Shown: piece by piece, positions 35,572 to 45,631 of the stretch
Layout: each line of letters begins with the position of its first letter
Numbering within the stretch: the first letter of the stretch is position 1
NCBI RefSeq assembly: GCF_018991925.1
Contig: NW_024727602.1
Coordinates: forward strand, 235,001-299,000
Length of the DNA: 64,000 nt
From: Homarus americanus
Taxonomy: Eukaryota > Arthropoda > Malacostraca > Decapoda > Nephropidae
Direction: 5' to 3'
Position numbers and translations under genes: made by a program
Notes under the pieces: model-generated
Seen by the model: only the letters and a program-made list of their open reading frames with translations
Databases searched by the model: none
What the model was told of the DNA's origin: nothing

Positions 35572-35860
35572 GCGATCGGACCCGGGTTCAATCCCCGGGC
35601 AGGGTGAAACTATGGGCAAGTTTCTTCACGCCATTTGCCTCTGTCTACCCAGCAGTAATTGGGGACCTGGATGTTAATCGATTTGCGGATCGTGTTCCGG
35701 GGTAATGGTTAGTCAGTGCAGTTGGCGAGTTGTCCGGTCTTTTCGGACTATTCCTGGACACTGGGTCATGCAGCTCGTTAACTTAGGGTGTGGTTGTTGT
35801 GTTAACCACAGCTTCTACACCTTCAACAAATTCACGTCTAGGTGGCCCTAGGGCAACCAT
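35572..35860 (+). mobile_element. 5'-truncated tRNA-derived SINE
   Basis: GGTTCAATCCC at 35585-35595 is a perfect pol III B box inside a T-arm-like hairpin (CCCGG/CCGGG). It is followed by a body with TACCCAGCAGTAATTGGGGA (about 35646) and ACCTGGATGTTAATCG, text I associate with decapod tRNA-derived SINEs. There is no A box: the minisatellite runs to within about 15 bp of the B box, so the SINE 5' half was lost or replaced. The 3' end is estimated. Confidence 0.6.
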
Positions 35861-35972
35861 TATTTTATATACACACAGGAACTATTTTTTGCTGGTCTTT
35901 TATACTAAGAAATATAGGTGTCAAGAGATCACTTGAAGATTAGCCCTCCTCAGCTTATGTCACCTTAAGATT

Positions 35973-36106
35973 AACCTAACGTAACCTAACCTAATCTAAC
36001 CTAACTTGCTAAGCCTAATCTCACCTGCTTAACCTAACTTAAACTGTTTAACCTAACCTAACCTAACCTAACCTAACCTAACCTCCACTAACCTAAACTA
36101 AACTAT
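35973..36106 (-). repeat. Interstitial CCTAA (TTAGG) array, degenerate
   Basis: About 20 CCTAA-like pentamers, the cleanest being seven in a row at about 36049-36084, mixed with variants such as CTTAA and CTAAA. Confidence 0.9.
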
Positions 36107-36397
36107 TACTTGAATATTTAATGGTATTTAAATAAGCTATTACTTTTTTCCTGTGACTTTATTTCCGTTCACTTATTGTTCAAGCCAGGAGCCGACCTTA
36201 ACCCTTACACCACTGGACGCCACTGACTATTTTATTTAACTCCCACCAGATGATTTTATTAAGCACACACAGAGAGACACTTTAGTACCCAAGGTGTTAA
36301 TAAACTACTTCTATTAAGAATATAAAAATAAAGGAATTTGCACTAGGTCTATTGTCCCATGTACGAGACAGCCTCACTTTCCACCTTAGCTCCTTAT

Positions 36398-36621
36398 CAC
36401 TCCTATATCTCCCTAACCTATATTTGAAGCTTCCTAATGAGTTCGAGTTAATGACAGTGTTTCGTAACTTTCTCTAGTCATGTGCAATACTTATTTCCAG
36501 ACTAATATTGACCTAATTCTCTCCTACATCAATATTTTTCTCATTTAAAAATCATTACAATACGTGTTCACTACTGGTTTGATACTAGTTTATACCTATA
36601 TATCACCTTTATTTAACCCCA
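36398..36621 (-). mobile_element. Decayed 3' fragment of the LINE seen at 60.9-62.0 kb
   Basis: The plus-strand text from TCCTATATCTCCCTAACCTA through TTTGAAGC and GAGTTCGAGTTAATGA to TTTATTTAACCCC aligns, with many substitutions, to 61020-61240 in the intact-order LINE pseudogene. Orientation is the same. It represents the C-terminal end of the reverse-transcriptase ORF. Frame is destroyed. Confidence 0.65.
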
Positions 36622-37311
36622 CTCTCGATACCTGCATCACTAACTAACAGCATTGCATTATTATAGTCATTGCTAGTTAATATATAGTTTAATCTATTTA
36701 CTATCTCTTAATAGCTATCTCAGGGAACATAATATAGGTATTAGCTAGTATAAACTGATAAAAAAAATAGGTTCAGAATATTACTCGTTTTCATATCATT
36801 ATCAGTAAGTTGAACTAAAATTGAGTGTATTGGCGTAGGCTTCTCGCGGGATGACTGGACAGGAAGGAAGTAGTACAGTCTGGGTAATGAAGTTTGACCA
36901 GCTTTTTGTCCTTGTTTCGTGTCTGTCTGTCTGTCTGTTTGTCTGTCTTTGTGTCTGTGAGTGATTTCTGTTATTTGTTTATCCGTCTTTCTGTCCGCCC
37001 GTCCGTCTATCACTGAATTTCTATGGTGTTGACTGTCATGGCGCTCCGCCCCCACCCCTCCCCACCCCTGCCCCACCGCCAACCCTCATCCCCCTACCCC
37101 TCATCTCTCTACCCCTCATCCCCCCCACCCCATCACCCTATCCCCTCCTAACCCTTCATCCACCCCTTCCTCCACTAATATAGCCGCAGGAGATTATGTT
37201 TACAATGTGTTGAACGGTCAGTGGTGGAACGCAAGCGGGCAGGTCACTCGTGTCTTGACAGGCTTTGTCCAGTTATCTAATCTCCTTTATCTTTCCATCA
37301 GACCAGAGTGT

Positions 37312-37314
<3 letters not shown>
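36622..37314. other. No gene seen; (TGTC)n and C-rich patch
   Basis: AT-rich to 36900, a CTGT block at 36919-36950, a CCCCACCCC-rich patch at 37045-37150, otherwise unique. Confidence 0.5.

Positions 37315-37348
<34 letters not shown>
37315..37348. repeat. (GA)n microsatellite
   Basis: Perfect GA run of about 33 nt. Confidence 0.96.
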
Positions 37349-37350
<2 letters not shown>

Positions 37351-37522
37351 TGAATAGGTAGGTAGATGAGATTAGGAATGAAGTTTACATGAGGAATAAT
37401 CACCAAGGTTAACAGCATACTTCAGGAGGTCACTCAACTGTATCACTCCAACGCCAGCTGCTCTACCTGTATCTACCAGCCGTTGTAAACACCACGCTTA
37501 TCTGTTTTCCCGTTGACCGGAT

Positions 37523-37707
37523 AAAACCCCAACGGACAAAACCTCAGTCTCATATATACAATAAAACACTTTAATGTTTAGGTTAGGTTATGTTATGTTA
37601 TGTTAGGTTAGGTTAGGTTAGGTTAGGTTAGGTTAGGTTAGGTTAGGTTAGGTTAGGTTAGGTTAGGTTAGGTTAGTGTTGACAAATGACAACCCCGTTT
37701 GGGTTTT
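37523..37707 (+). repeat. TTAGG array (about 20 units) between inverted 13-bp arms
   Basis: Three TTATG variants then about 17 perfect TTAGG units at 37578-37677. The array lies between AAAACCCCAACGG (37523-37535) and CCGTTTGGGTTTT (37695-37707), which are inverted copies with one mismatch. Confidence 0.85.
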
Positions 37708-37796
37708 GCCATGGAACTGTTTACCCACCCAAGCAAACTCCTCCTTTATTACCATTGAAAACCAGTGAAACGTTCGGGAAGCAAGACACCTGCTTT

Positions 37797-38270
37797 TTTA
37801 TACTTAAAACACCTGTAATATCTCCGTACCTTATACTTTAAACACCTGTTGTATCTCCGTTACTCATACTTAAAACAACTGTTGTATCTCTCTGATTACT
37901 AATAATTTAAACACCTCTTCTATCTCCGTTACTTATACTTAAAGCACCTCTTGTATCTCTGTTACTTATACTTAAAACACTGTTGTATCTCTGTTACTTA
38001 TACTTAAAACACTGTTGTATCTCTGTTACTTATACTTAAAACACCTGTTGTATCTCTGTTACTCATACTTAAAACAACTGTTGTATCTCTCTGATTACTA
38101 ATAATTTAAACACCTGTTGTATCCCCGTTACTTAAACTTAAAGCACCTCTTGTATCTCCGTTACTTATACTTAAAACACTGTTGTATCTCTGTTACTAAT
38201 ACTTAAAACACCTGTTGTATCTCTTTGTCCCTTATACTTTAAACATTTGTTATATCTCCCTGTTACTTAT
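37797..38270. repeat. 33-bp minisatellite TACTTAAAACACCTGTTGTA
   Basis: About 14 units containing AAAACACCTGTTGTATCTC and GTTACTTATACTT. The best copies are 33 bp, and variants lack CC or gain TCTGATTACTAATAA. Confidence 0.9.
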
Positions 38271-38314
38271 TTTTACTGTACAAGGATCACTTAACGTGGC
38301 TTCATGTACAGAAT

Positions 38315-38531
38315 ACAGTCCCCTTCACTAATGTGTTTACAGGGGCTCGTCAGGTTTTGTGCAGTGTGACAGCCCTGTGTTTGTTTACATTCGACAGAAG
38401 GAAACTCACAGTAAGTAAACAAACTATGTAATCAAAGTACAACAATATTAAAACAAATATCCTCGATGATAATGATTTGTGGAATGTTTATATGACGAGT
38501 CCCTGTAAACGCACTAGTGAAGGGGACTGTA
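38315..38531. mobile_element. Non-autonomous inverted-repeat DNA transposon, copy 1
   Basis: Termini TACAGTCCCCTTCACTA and, inverted, TAGTGAAGGGGACTGTA bound a 217-bp segment. The terminal inverted repeats match over 39 bp with three differences. If TA is the target duplication, the element proper is 38317-38529 (213 bp) and starts CAGTCCCC, the form expected of Tc1/mariner-type MITEs. The interior contains TGTTTGTTTACATTCGACAG and TAATGATTTGTGGAATGTTT, both also in copy 2 at 62038. No transposase is encoded, so it would rely on an enzyme elsewhere. Confidence 0.82.
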
Positions 38532-39397
38532 CATTTAACTAGTCTTCCCTAACAACAGTGACAAATAATGTATTTAGTATCAGCATAGCCAACAAGTCTT
38601 TTCCTGTTACGATGGGGGCGGCTGCGCAGTTCCTGATATGATTTCGTGGTTCTCGGTATTCAGTAGCTAGTGTAGTGGCTTTACTCCTCTCGCCCCTTTG
38701 GTATGTTATCTTGATAGTGCTGGTACCTTAACCTCACTTCCCTGTATGCAGAAATAAGAAACATGGCTTATCTAAGTCTTGACACAGAAACTTAACTGTG
38801 GATGATTCTGTAAAATTTATCTTATCAGAAATCAAGTAAATTGTGTTTTAATAGTGCTTCAGGGAGCCTTGCCAACACCAGTTTCATGGAGTGTTTATCT
38901 TGAAACGAGAGCAAGGAGATGTTCTGTGTACTGACGATGTTGACAATGGTTATACGATAAGATACGTCCGAAATTATCAGGAATACATAAGTCAGATTTC
39001 CCACTGTTGTTGTATCAATACTGAGAACATAATCTGGCTGGTCCACACGGGCTACGAGTTGAAGTTAGAGCGTATGTAAGAATCCAAACTACACTGAAAA
39101 TCGACTGTAGAATTTGATCCCTTCACTTATTTCAAGCTGCGAGGTGATGTAAATATTGCTTGATGAAAAGATTGTTGGTGAATATGGCCATTATACCTCT
39201 TGGGATTCCTCTCTTATTTTTAGTTACGTTTAGTTAACCCAGTGATAGTGTTTGCTGATCTGACTGATGGATGTTTTGACGCTATAATGTTACTACTTCG
39301 CTTCAGTAACTAAAGTCTTTAAACGTGTAATGGTTATTGCACTAAACCAAGAACAATTAAATCTTATGGAATAGTTTACTCAGTGGGTTTATTCTTG
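38532..39397. other. Unique sequence, opposed short open frames at 38825-39079
   Basis: A plus frame of 62 codons (38891-39079) and a minus frame of 73 codons (38825-39046) overlap. Base composition is more balanced than the surroundings. Neither peptide is recognised, and both may be chance or a relic. Confidence 0.35.
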
Positions 39398-39497
39398 GTA
39401 CTGAAGGGATTGGCCTCGTACATAAGGGTTGGCCTCGTACTTATAAGGGGTTGGCGTCTACTAATAAGGGGTTGGCTTCGCACATAAGGGATTAACC
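39398..39497. repeat. ~20-22 bp minisatellite GGGTTGGCCTCGTAC(T)ATAA
   Basis: Four to five degenerate units carrying GGTTGGC(C/G/T)TC and ATAAGGG. Confidence 0.85.
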
Positions 39498-40524
39498 TTG
39501 TAGAGCTGCAGCGCCCGGGTGTGTTGTGGTCGGAGGTACAGCTGATAAAAGTCTTTGTTTGTAAGTCGGAACAATAAATATCATGACTGGTCCCGATTAC
39601 AAGCTGGAAAAAGTCAGTCGAGTTTTTTTTTTTGTTTCATGGTTTTACTTTACGGTTTTTTTTGTTTTTGTTTTTTTTCATTTATAAGTTCGTGTCTGGA
39701 TTATATTTTTATTTTATTTATTTTTATAAGGAATGTGTGCTAGATGTGCTTACCTTTATCATTATTAATTAATTTGCGAACTCATATTTTATGGTTCTGT
39801 ATAAAAATCTAATTAGTAACAGTAATTTGTGTCAGTAGATTAAAGTGTAACACATGGTGAATTTTATAAGAAATTAAAAAATAAATAAATTAACATACAG
39901 CTTTAATGAACTTTTACATATTTCGAAAACGTATAAAAAATCGTAATTCTTGTATGATATTTGAGTGAATTATCTCACGTTACTACAGGTGCGTCTCTCT
40001 ACCATACGTGCAGGTGAGTCTTAAATAACGTGGTTAGGTTAGGTTAGGTTCCTTTCCTTTGAAGTATTGAGAATTTTATCACAGTTTCCTTCACTTTGTC
40101 TGTTTAGATCTTCTGGTGATTACTCTTGAGGTGATTAGTGAGCCTGGAGGAGGTGACCTTGGGGCCTCTTTCTCGCTCTTACACCGTAGTCCTTAAATCT
40201 CAAGCAAGTCACTGTATAGATGTCAGTCACTGTCAGGTCATGTTATGATAGTGTGTCTAATGATTATAACAAGTTGTCACTGCGAAATAGTACCAGAACA
40301 AATACCATTGACTTCATATACTGATTTAAGCTCAAAAAATAAAGATCTTTAACTCCACTTTCAAATCCCTCTGCGATATTAGAGGTAGTCAAGAATGGTG
40401 TGGTATCCCCTTCAACTTGTAAGAGAAAACGTATTCTTTTTCGTTTTCTGTTTTAAGTTTGTATTTAACAGGTAAACTATACTAATGTTCAATGCCTCAT
40501 AATGCTGTCCATATTGAAGTAAGA

Positions 40525-40563
<39 letters not shown>

Positions 40564-41152
40564 TGTATATTCCAGGGCGTCTTTTGCGTTTACAGATTTT
40601 GATTTATATGCTATAAATAAATACAGGACATTCTTGGATATTGATTATGTTATCAGTTAGATAGATTTTGCAGGATAACTGAGGTGAGATGTACTGTATG
40701 TCTTGGCTGTAGAATGTCGGTACACTTAACTAGCAATGAGACACAAGTAAAAGAAACACCACTGAGAAATAATATATAAATAAAATTGTTGTCGACGAGA
40801 TTCATGAATTTTACCTACCTACATACATACATACATACTTCGGTAGATAGATAATGTTAAACTGACTCAGATTATTGAGTCATAACAGTCAGCCAAGGTA
40901 AATATAACCAGTTAACCCGCTGACTGACAAGGTTATGTATAATGGAGTCACCTGAAGATTACCTCCCTCCCCCTGTCTCCCAGGTAGCGTTAAGGTGTTT
41001 AATTATTCCTAGTTTGAAATAAGCCGGACGGGCGAATCTTCAGGCAACCTTGTCAAATGGTATCGGTGTGTGATTTAGATTTCTGTAATTTTGTTTTTGT
41101 TTTAGTTTGTTTGTTTGTTTTGTTCAGTTTCCAGAGATAGGAGAAGTCAGGT
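39498..41152. other. No gene seen; TTAGG x3 and (CA)n
   Basis: AT-rich unique sequence with TTAGG x3 at about 40034-40050, a (CA)n at 40528-40560 and CATA x4 at about 40822-40838. T-rich stretch at 39623-39726. Confidence 0.5.
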
Positions 41153-41178
41153 GTGTGTGTGTGTGTGTGTGTGTGTGT
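41153..41178. repeat. (GT)13 microsatellite
   Basis: Perfect GT run. Confidence 0.95.
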
Positions 41179-41295
41179 TCATCTGACAGTTAACAACACA
41201 ATCAGGGGTGGTGGCTTTTGTGGTTCATCTCCCACTAATGATTGTGAATGTAACACTGGTCAAAGATTACTGCTCCTGAGATAGTTTGTGGAATT

Positions 41296-41665
41296 CAGGG
41301 TGCTGTTGCTGTGTGCTGCTGTTGTGGGTGCTGTTGCTGTGTGCTGTTGCTGTGGTGCTGTTGCTGTGGGTGCTGTTGTTGTGGTGCTGTTGCTGTGGGT
41401 GCTGTTGTTGTGGTGCTGTTGCTGTGGGTGCTGTTGTGGGTGCTGTTGCTGTGGGTGCTGTTGTTGTGGGTGCTTGTTGCGTTGCTGTGGTGCTGCTGTG
41501 GGTGCTGTTGCTGTGGTGCTGTTGCTGTGGGTGCTGTTGCTGTGGAGCTGTTGCTGTGGTGCTGTTGCTGTGGGTGCTGTTGCTGTGGTGCTGTTGCTGT
41601 GGGTGCTGCTGTTGCTGTGGGTGCTGTTGCTGTGGGTGCTGTTGCTGTAATGGTGCTGTTGCTTC
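41296..41665. repeat. GCTGTTGCTGTGGGT / GCTGTTGCTGTGGT minisatellite
   Basis: About 25 units of 14-18 bp. On the minus strand one frame reads Gln/His/Asn-rich (QQQHPQQQHHSNST), switching residues whenever a unit of 14 rather than 15 bp intervenes. Three plus frames are also open, so a protein is unlikely. Confidence 0.92.
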
Positions 41666-41887
41666 TGCTAACATAATGATAATTCTACACATTTACGTGG
41701 CGGGGAATAATCTTGGTCACCTCTGAGTTCAACCACTACGATCCATTGCTGTGAAAGGGCATAATCATTCCTATTAGGCTGAGGTGACCGTCAACCTGGA
41801 TTAAGATAAAAAAAAAAGTTATCAGTGTAAAATGTACAGGGCGGGAGATAATAAAAGTACCGCACACCCCACCCCCTACCCCTGAAA

Positions 41888-41889
41888 AA

Positions 41890-41946
<57 letters not shown>
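41888..41946. repeat. (TCTG)n microsatellite
   Basis: About 14 perfect tetramers. Confidence 0.97.
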
Positions 41947-41947
<1 letters not shown>

Positions 41948-42652
41948 CTAAGCCTTCACCATATACGTGTCTGGCACCACACTCCACTTCCTTTAACTCC
42001 GGGTCATGTCATGTCTACCTCGAGGACCTCCCCGTGGGCCTCTAATAGGTGTCCACGTTCTCAAGTAGTGGTTTAAGAGGGTCCTTAATTAGTCAGTCTC
42101 TCCTCTCTCTCCTTCCTGTAGTGTGTGTGTGTGTGTGTGTGTGTGTGTCCTCCCTCTCCCTCACTAGTCTTAACACGTCGCTGTAAGAAAGTTTAATACC
42201 AACATACGTGTTTTTTAAGACTTCTTATTAGTATTTATAAACTATGTCGCTCCCCTCGTGGTTTTATTTTTCGGTTTTGGTTTTGTATGATTTTTTTTTA
42301 CCCTGTCTTTATGTAGTCACGGTCCCGAGTTTTCTTTTCTTTTTTATTTTAGTTTATATTTTTTTTAGTTCAGTCACAGTCTCGATTTTTTTATAGGATT
42401 TTTTTTTTACATTTTACTTTTGTTTTTAAATAAGTTCTTGGTGAAGATTTTATTTATTTATTTATTTATTTTCAAAGATGAGGCGAATTATTCATATTTG
42501 AAAGTGTTCTTGTTCGTTCTCTTGATATCCTGATGTTGAGTTACTGTGAAGGAAACTGTGTACATTAGATGATTTATTACTGAGAGAGAGAGAGAGAGAG
42601 AACGTTCAAGTAAAGAAAATAAGAGAGAATAAAGAAACAAGGAGAGCCAGAG

Positions 42653-42656
<4 letters not shown>
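41947..42656. other. No gene seen; short GT and GA runs
   Basis: GT run at 42121-42148, TTTA tetramers at 42453-42471, GA run at about 42582-42600. T-rich otherwise. Confidence 0.5.
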
Positions 42657-42693
<37 letters not shown>

Positions 42694-42697
42694 AGCC
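42657..42697. repeat. (CCAG)n microsatellite
   Basis: About ten CCAG tetramers. Confidence 0.96.
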
Positions 42698-42878
42698 AGC
42701 AAATGGTATACTTGTACTCGGTAAAACAAGACCAACAAGGTATAGCTGGCAGGGCTGATGATGATCGAGCTTCATAAGATTGTCCTACGGGAACCGAGAG
42801 CCGCGGAGATGCATAATGATCAACACACATTTCTCCAAGTTAATCCTACGGGAGGGGAAAGGAGAAAGAAAATTGTAC

Positions 42879-42939
42879 ACTCTGTCTGTCTGTCTGTCTG
42901 TCTAACACTTTCCGACAGACAGAGTGACGGACAGACAGG
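42879..42939. repeat. Inverted CTGT/ACAG tetranucleotide hairpin
   Basis: CACTCTGTCTGTC on the left and GACAGACAGAGTG on the right are perfect 13-bp inverted copies, followed by a second GACAGACAGG. The left arm continues as (CTGT)n. Confidence 0.8.
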
Positions 42940-43094
42940 ATAGTGTAAGAGCCTTGTATGGTGAGGGAACACTATACCCATGTCACTATACTGCCGTCGG
43001 CTTACCTTTCCAGATAAGATTACCAGCAAATTGCACTATACAGAGTTAAATTAGCAATTTCACAAGCGACGTCCCCAAGGTTCGTCCTCGCCTA

Positions 43095-43196
43095 CATCCT
43101 CCTCCTCCTCTTCTTCGTCTTCCTCCTCCTCCTCTTCTTCCTCTCTCCTCTTCTTCCTCCTCCTCCTCCTCCTCCTCCTCCTCCTCCTCCTCCTCG
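43095..43196. repeat. CTC/TTC trinucleotide tract
   Basis: TCCTCC and TTCTTC triplets over about 100 nt, the last part a clean (CTC)n. Confidence 0.93.
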
Positions 43197-43825
43197 TACT
43201 CTTCCAATTCCCTCTCACCAATTTTTTTTATCCTTTTTTGTAAAATTTTTCATCGTCTTTCCCAGGATATTATTTCTCTTCCTTCCTTCCTTCCTTCAAA
43301 TCTCCCTATTTTTTCTACCTCCTTCCAAGTCCTTCCTTTTGCCCCCTCCCTATCCCTCCCTCCCTCTCTCTCCTATCCATCCCTCCATCCGTCTCTGCCC
43401 TTCCCTCCCTCTCCCCCTTCCTACCCTCCCTGCCTCTGAAATCGGAATCTCTGTAGTCCCCCAAAACAGCCAACACACAGACCGCCATTACCTACCAAAG
43501 CCTCGCTGGCAATCACTCCCTATACAACTCTGACCACACAACAGTCAACATAAGACGATAACTTACTTTTTCTTTCATAACATCAACAAAAGTTAATAGT
43601 TCTCGTCTTCTTCTCCCTTACAGACGATAGAAATAGTTTTGTCCAGATAGTTTTGTCCAACTTTGACAAACAACAGCATTAGTTAGTATTGTAACCCTGA
43701 CCAAATAGACGGTATCAGTAGACAGCTTCGTCAATCTAACCACATACACATGGGACAGAAGTAGACGGGTTTCTCCATATCTCACCACACGAACCAAAAA
43801 AAAGTAGCGATGTTACTGACTGTAG
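43197..43825. other. No gene seen; C/T-rich then unique
   Basis: Pyrimidine-rich to about 43435, then unique AT-rich sequence. No exon. Confidence 0.5.
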
Positions 43826-43946
43826 AATTCACTCACTTTCACAGTCGAGTTCAATCCTTTAACAGTAGAGTTGAATCCCTTCACAGTAGAATTCAATCCC
43901 TTAACAATAGAATTCAATCCCTTCACAGTTGAGTTCAATCCCTTTA
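43826..43946. repeat. 22-bp minisatellite TTCACAGTAGAATTCAATCC
   Basis: Five to six units of 22 bp. A single related unit, GACTGTAGAATTTGATCCCT, occurs alone at about 39103-39122, about 4.7 kb upstream. Confidence 0.9.
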
Positions 43947-44569
43947 CATTTATTGTTTTATAGAGAGTTGGCAAGAGAGTTATAAGGAGGAGGTGAGGTG
44001 GTGCGAGGGGGGTGGGTGAGGGGGCCGTCTGTCATGTTACTGGAAATCAATAAAGGTCTTGATTAAAATACCTGACTGAGTGTATACCTGTTCCTCCAAG
44101 ACTGTAGTTCCGGCAGAGGACATGACCTGTAGGTGACCTGAGGTGTTTAAACATTTGTAATTGATGATGGACTAAATTAAGGTGAACAAGAGGTGATTGC
44201 TAGTTTTAACTGATCAATCACATGCGTAAGAAGGTTGTAAATGAACGTTTGGTGATTGTAAATAATAATTAACGTAAATGGAAATGTTTTAAAGAGATGT
44301 TTGGAAACTGTAAATGTTAAATAATGTAAAATAAGGAAAATTAGCATGTTAATTTGTGATTGATAGTTGATAAAATGTTGAATAAAGTGATTGCAACTTT
44401 GGAGGTTATTAAATACTAAGTAACAGCTTATGGCCTAAATAGTGGATCCAATTATCGAACGCTAAAGGCAGGGAAGACGATGACGTAATCTATTCTTGAA
44501 GATTAAGTTACTGCAGGTAAAAGGGGAATAAATGTAGGGTAAATCATACAGGTAGTAAATAACGGTTTG
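43947..44569. other. No gene seen; AT-rich
   Basis: AT-rich, with AAATGTT and GTAAATAA short repeats. No gene signal. Confidence 0.5.
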
Positions 44570-44832
44570 AAATTTATTAAAAGTTGATTTACAGTTTTGA
44601 GTTTATGAAAATGTATTAAAAGTTTGATTTATAGTTTTTGAATGTATTATAACTTTTTTTATAGTTTATGAAAATGTATTAGACGGTTGATTTACAGTTT
44701 ATGAAAATATAGAAGACGTTTGATTTACAGTTTATGAAAGTGTATTAGAAGTTTGATTTACAGTTTATGAAAATGTATTAAAAGTTTGATTTACAGTTTA
44801 TGAAAATATATTAGACGTTTGATTTACAGTTT
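44570..44832. repeat. 33-bp minisatellite TTACAGTTTATGAAAATGTA
   Basis: Eight units, the later ones exactly 33 bp, of ACAGTTTATGAAAATGTATT followed by AAAAGTTTGATTT. Confidence 0.92.
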
Positions 44833-45591
44833 TCATCTCAAAAATAATATATTATTACAGTTATTAAGAGTATGTCTTACAGTTCAGAGTTCATGTATAA
44901 AATTCTTTCTTTGCAATGTGTCTCGGATTTCTCGTAAGGTGTTTATGATAGTGATTAACATAACATAACATTGGTGTAATAACAGTATTCTCACCCTTAC
45001 CACCAAATAACATTAGGGTGGTTAATCTTCAGGTGATGTTCCGGATTCCACTGAGATCAAATGACCCTTGTTGACATTCCACTGTGATGTATCCCTTTGT
45101 TTACATTCCTCGGTGACGTCACCAGTGTGTGTAAACAATATGGCGGCCCAGGGACTCGAACACCTGGCCTCGGCGTATCACCTCACTTCCTGTTTTCTAA
45201 GTTACACCTGAAAATGTTTGGTGGGTTTTTATTTATTTATTTATTTTTGTCTTTCGAATAAATTTTGTTCGAAATTAATGACTTGAATTGTTGTCTTTTA
45301 AAATTATTATTGAGAAATTCTTGTTGTATCCTCTAAAAACCTAACCTAACCTAACCTAACCTAATATAGCTTAACTTAACCCCCCCACCCAGGTAGCATT
45401 AGGGTGTTTGATCATCAGGTAAAATATGATGGCGTGCCTAATCTTTACGTGTTCCTTTGTTTGCACTGTAAACATTATTGCACTGTTGGAAGCCTCTGGC
45501 ACTGTTTACCTGGTGACCTTCAGGTAGTGGTTAGTAATAATGATTTGACCTAAGGTGGTGCCATATGTAGTGTGTGTGTGTGTGTTTGTCT

Positions 45592-45593
<2 letters not shown>
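44833..45593. other. Unique sequence; CCTAA x5 at about 45340-45363
   Basis: AT-rich except for the promoter-like stretch at 45112-45211. CCTAACCTAACCTAACC at about 45340 is a short telomere-like block. A GT run lies at 45570-45585. Confidence 0.5.
45112..45148 (+). promoter_or_regulatory. CRE palindrome next to an AATATGGCGGCC motif
   Basis: GGTGACGTCACC (45112-45123) is a 12-bp palindrome containing the CRE octamer TGACGTCA. Seventeen bases later AATATGGCGGCC matches the YY1-type element (AANATGGCGGC). The same ATG opens a 23-codon frame, MAAQGLEHLASAYHLTSCFL and on, ending with TGA at 45209-45211. It could be a short ORF, a first exon or chance. CpG content is locally raised in an AT-rich area. 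Confidence 0.35.

Positions 45594-45628
<35 letters not shown>
45594..45628. repeat. (AG)n microsatellite
   Basis: Perfect AG run of 35 nt. Confidence 0.96.

Positions 45629-45631
<3 letters not shown>

Noticed and set aside
34550..35619. Minus-strand frames of 320 and 330 codons (YTFTHPYVYLHSP repeats)
   Set aside because: Same reason: 22-bp array with no stop in the unit, several frames open together.
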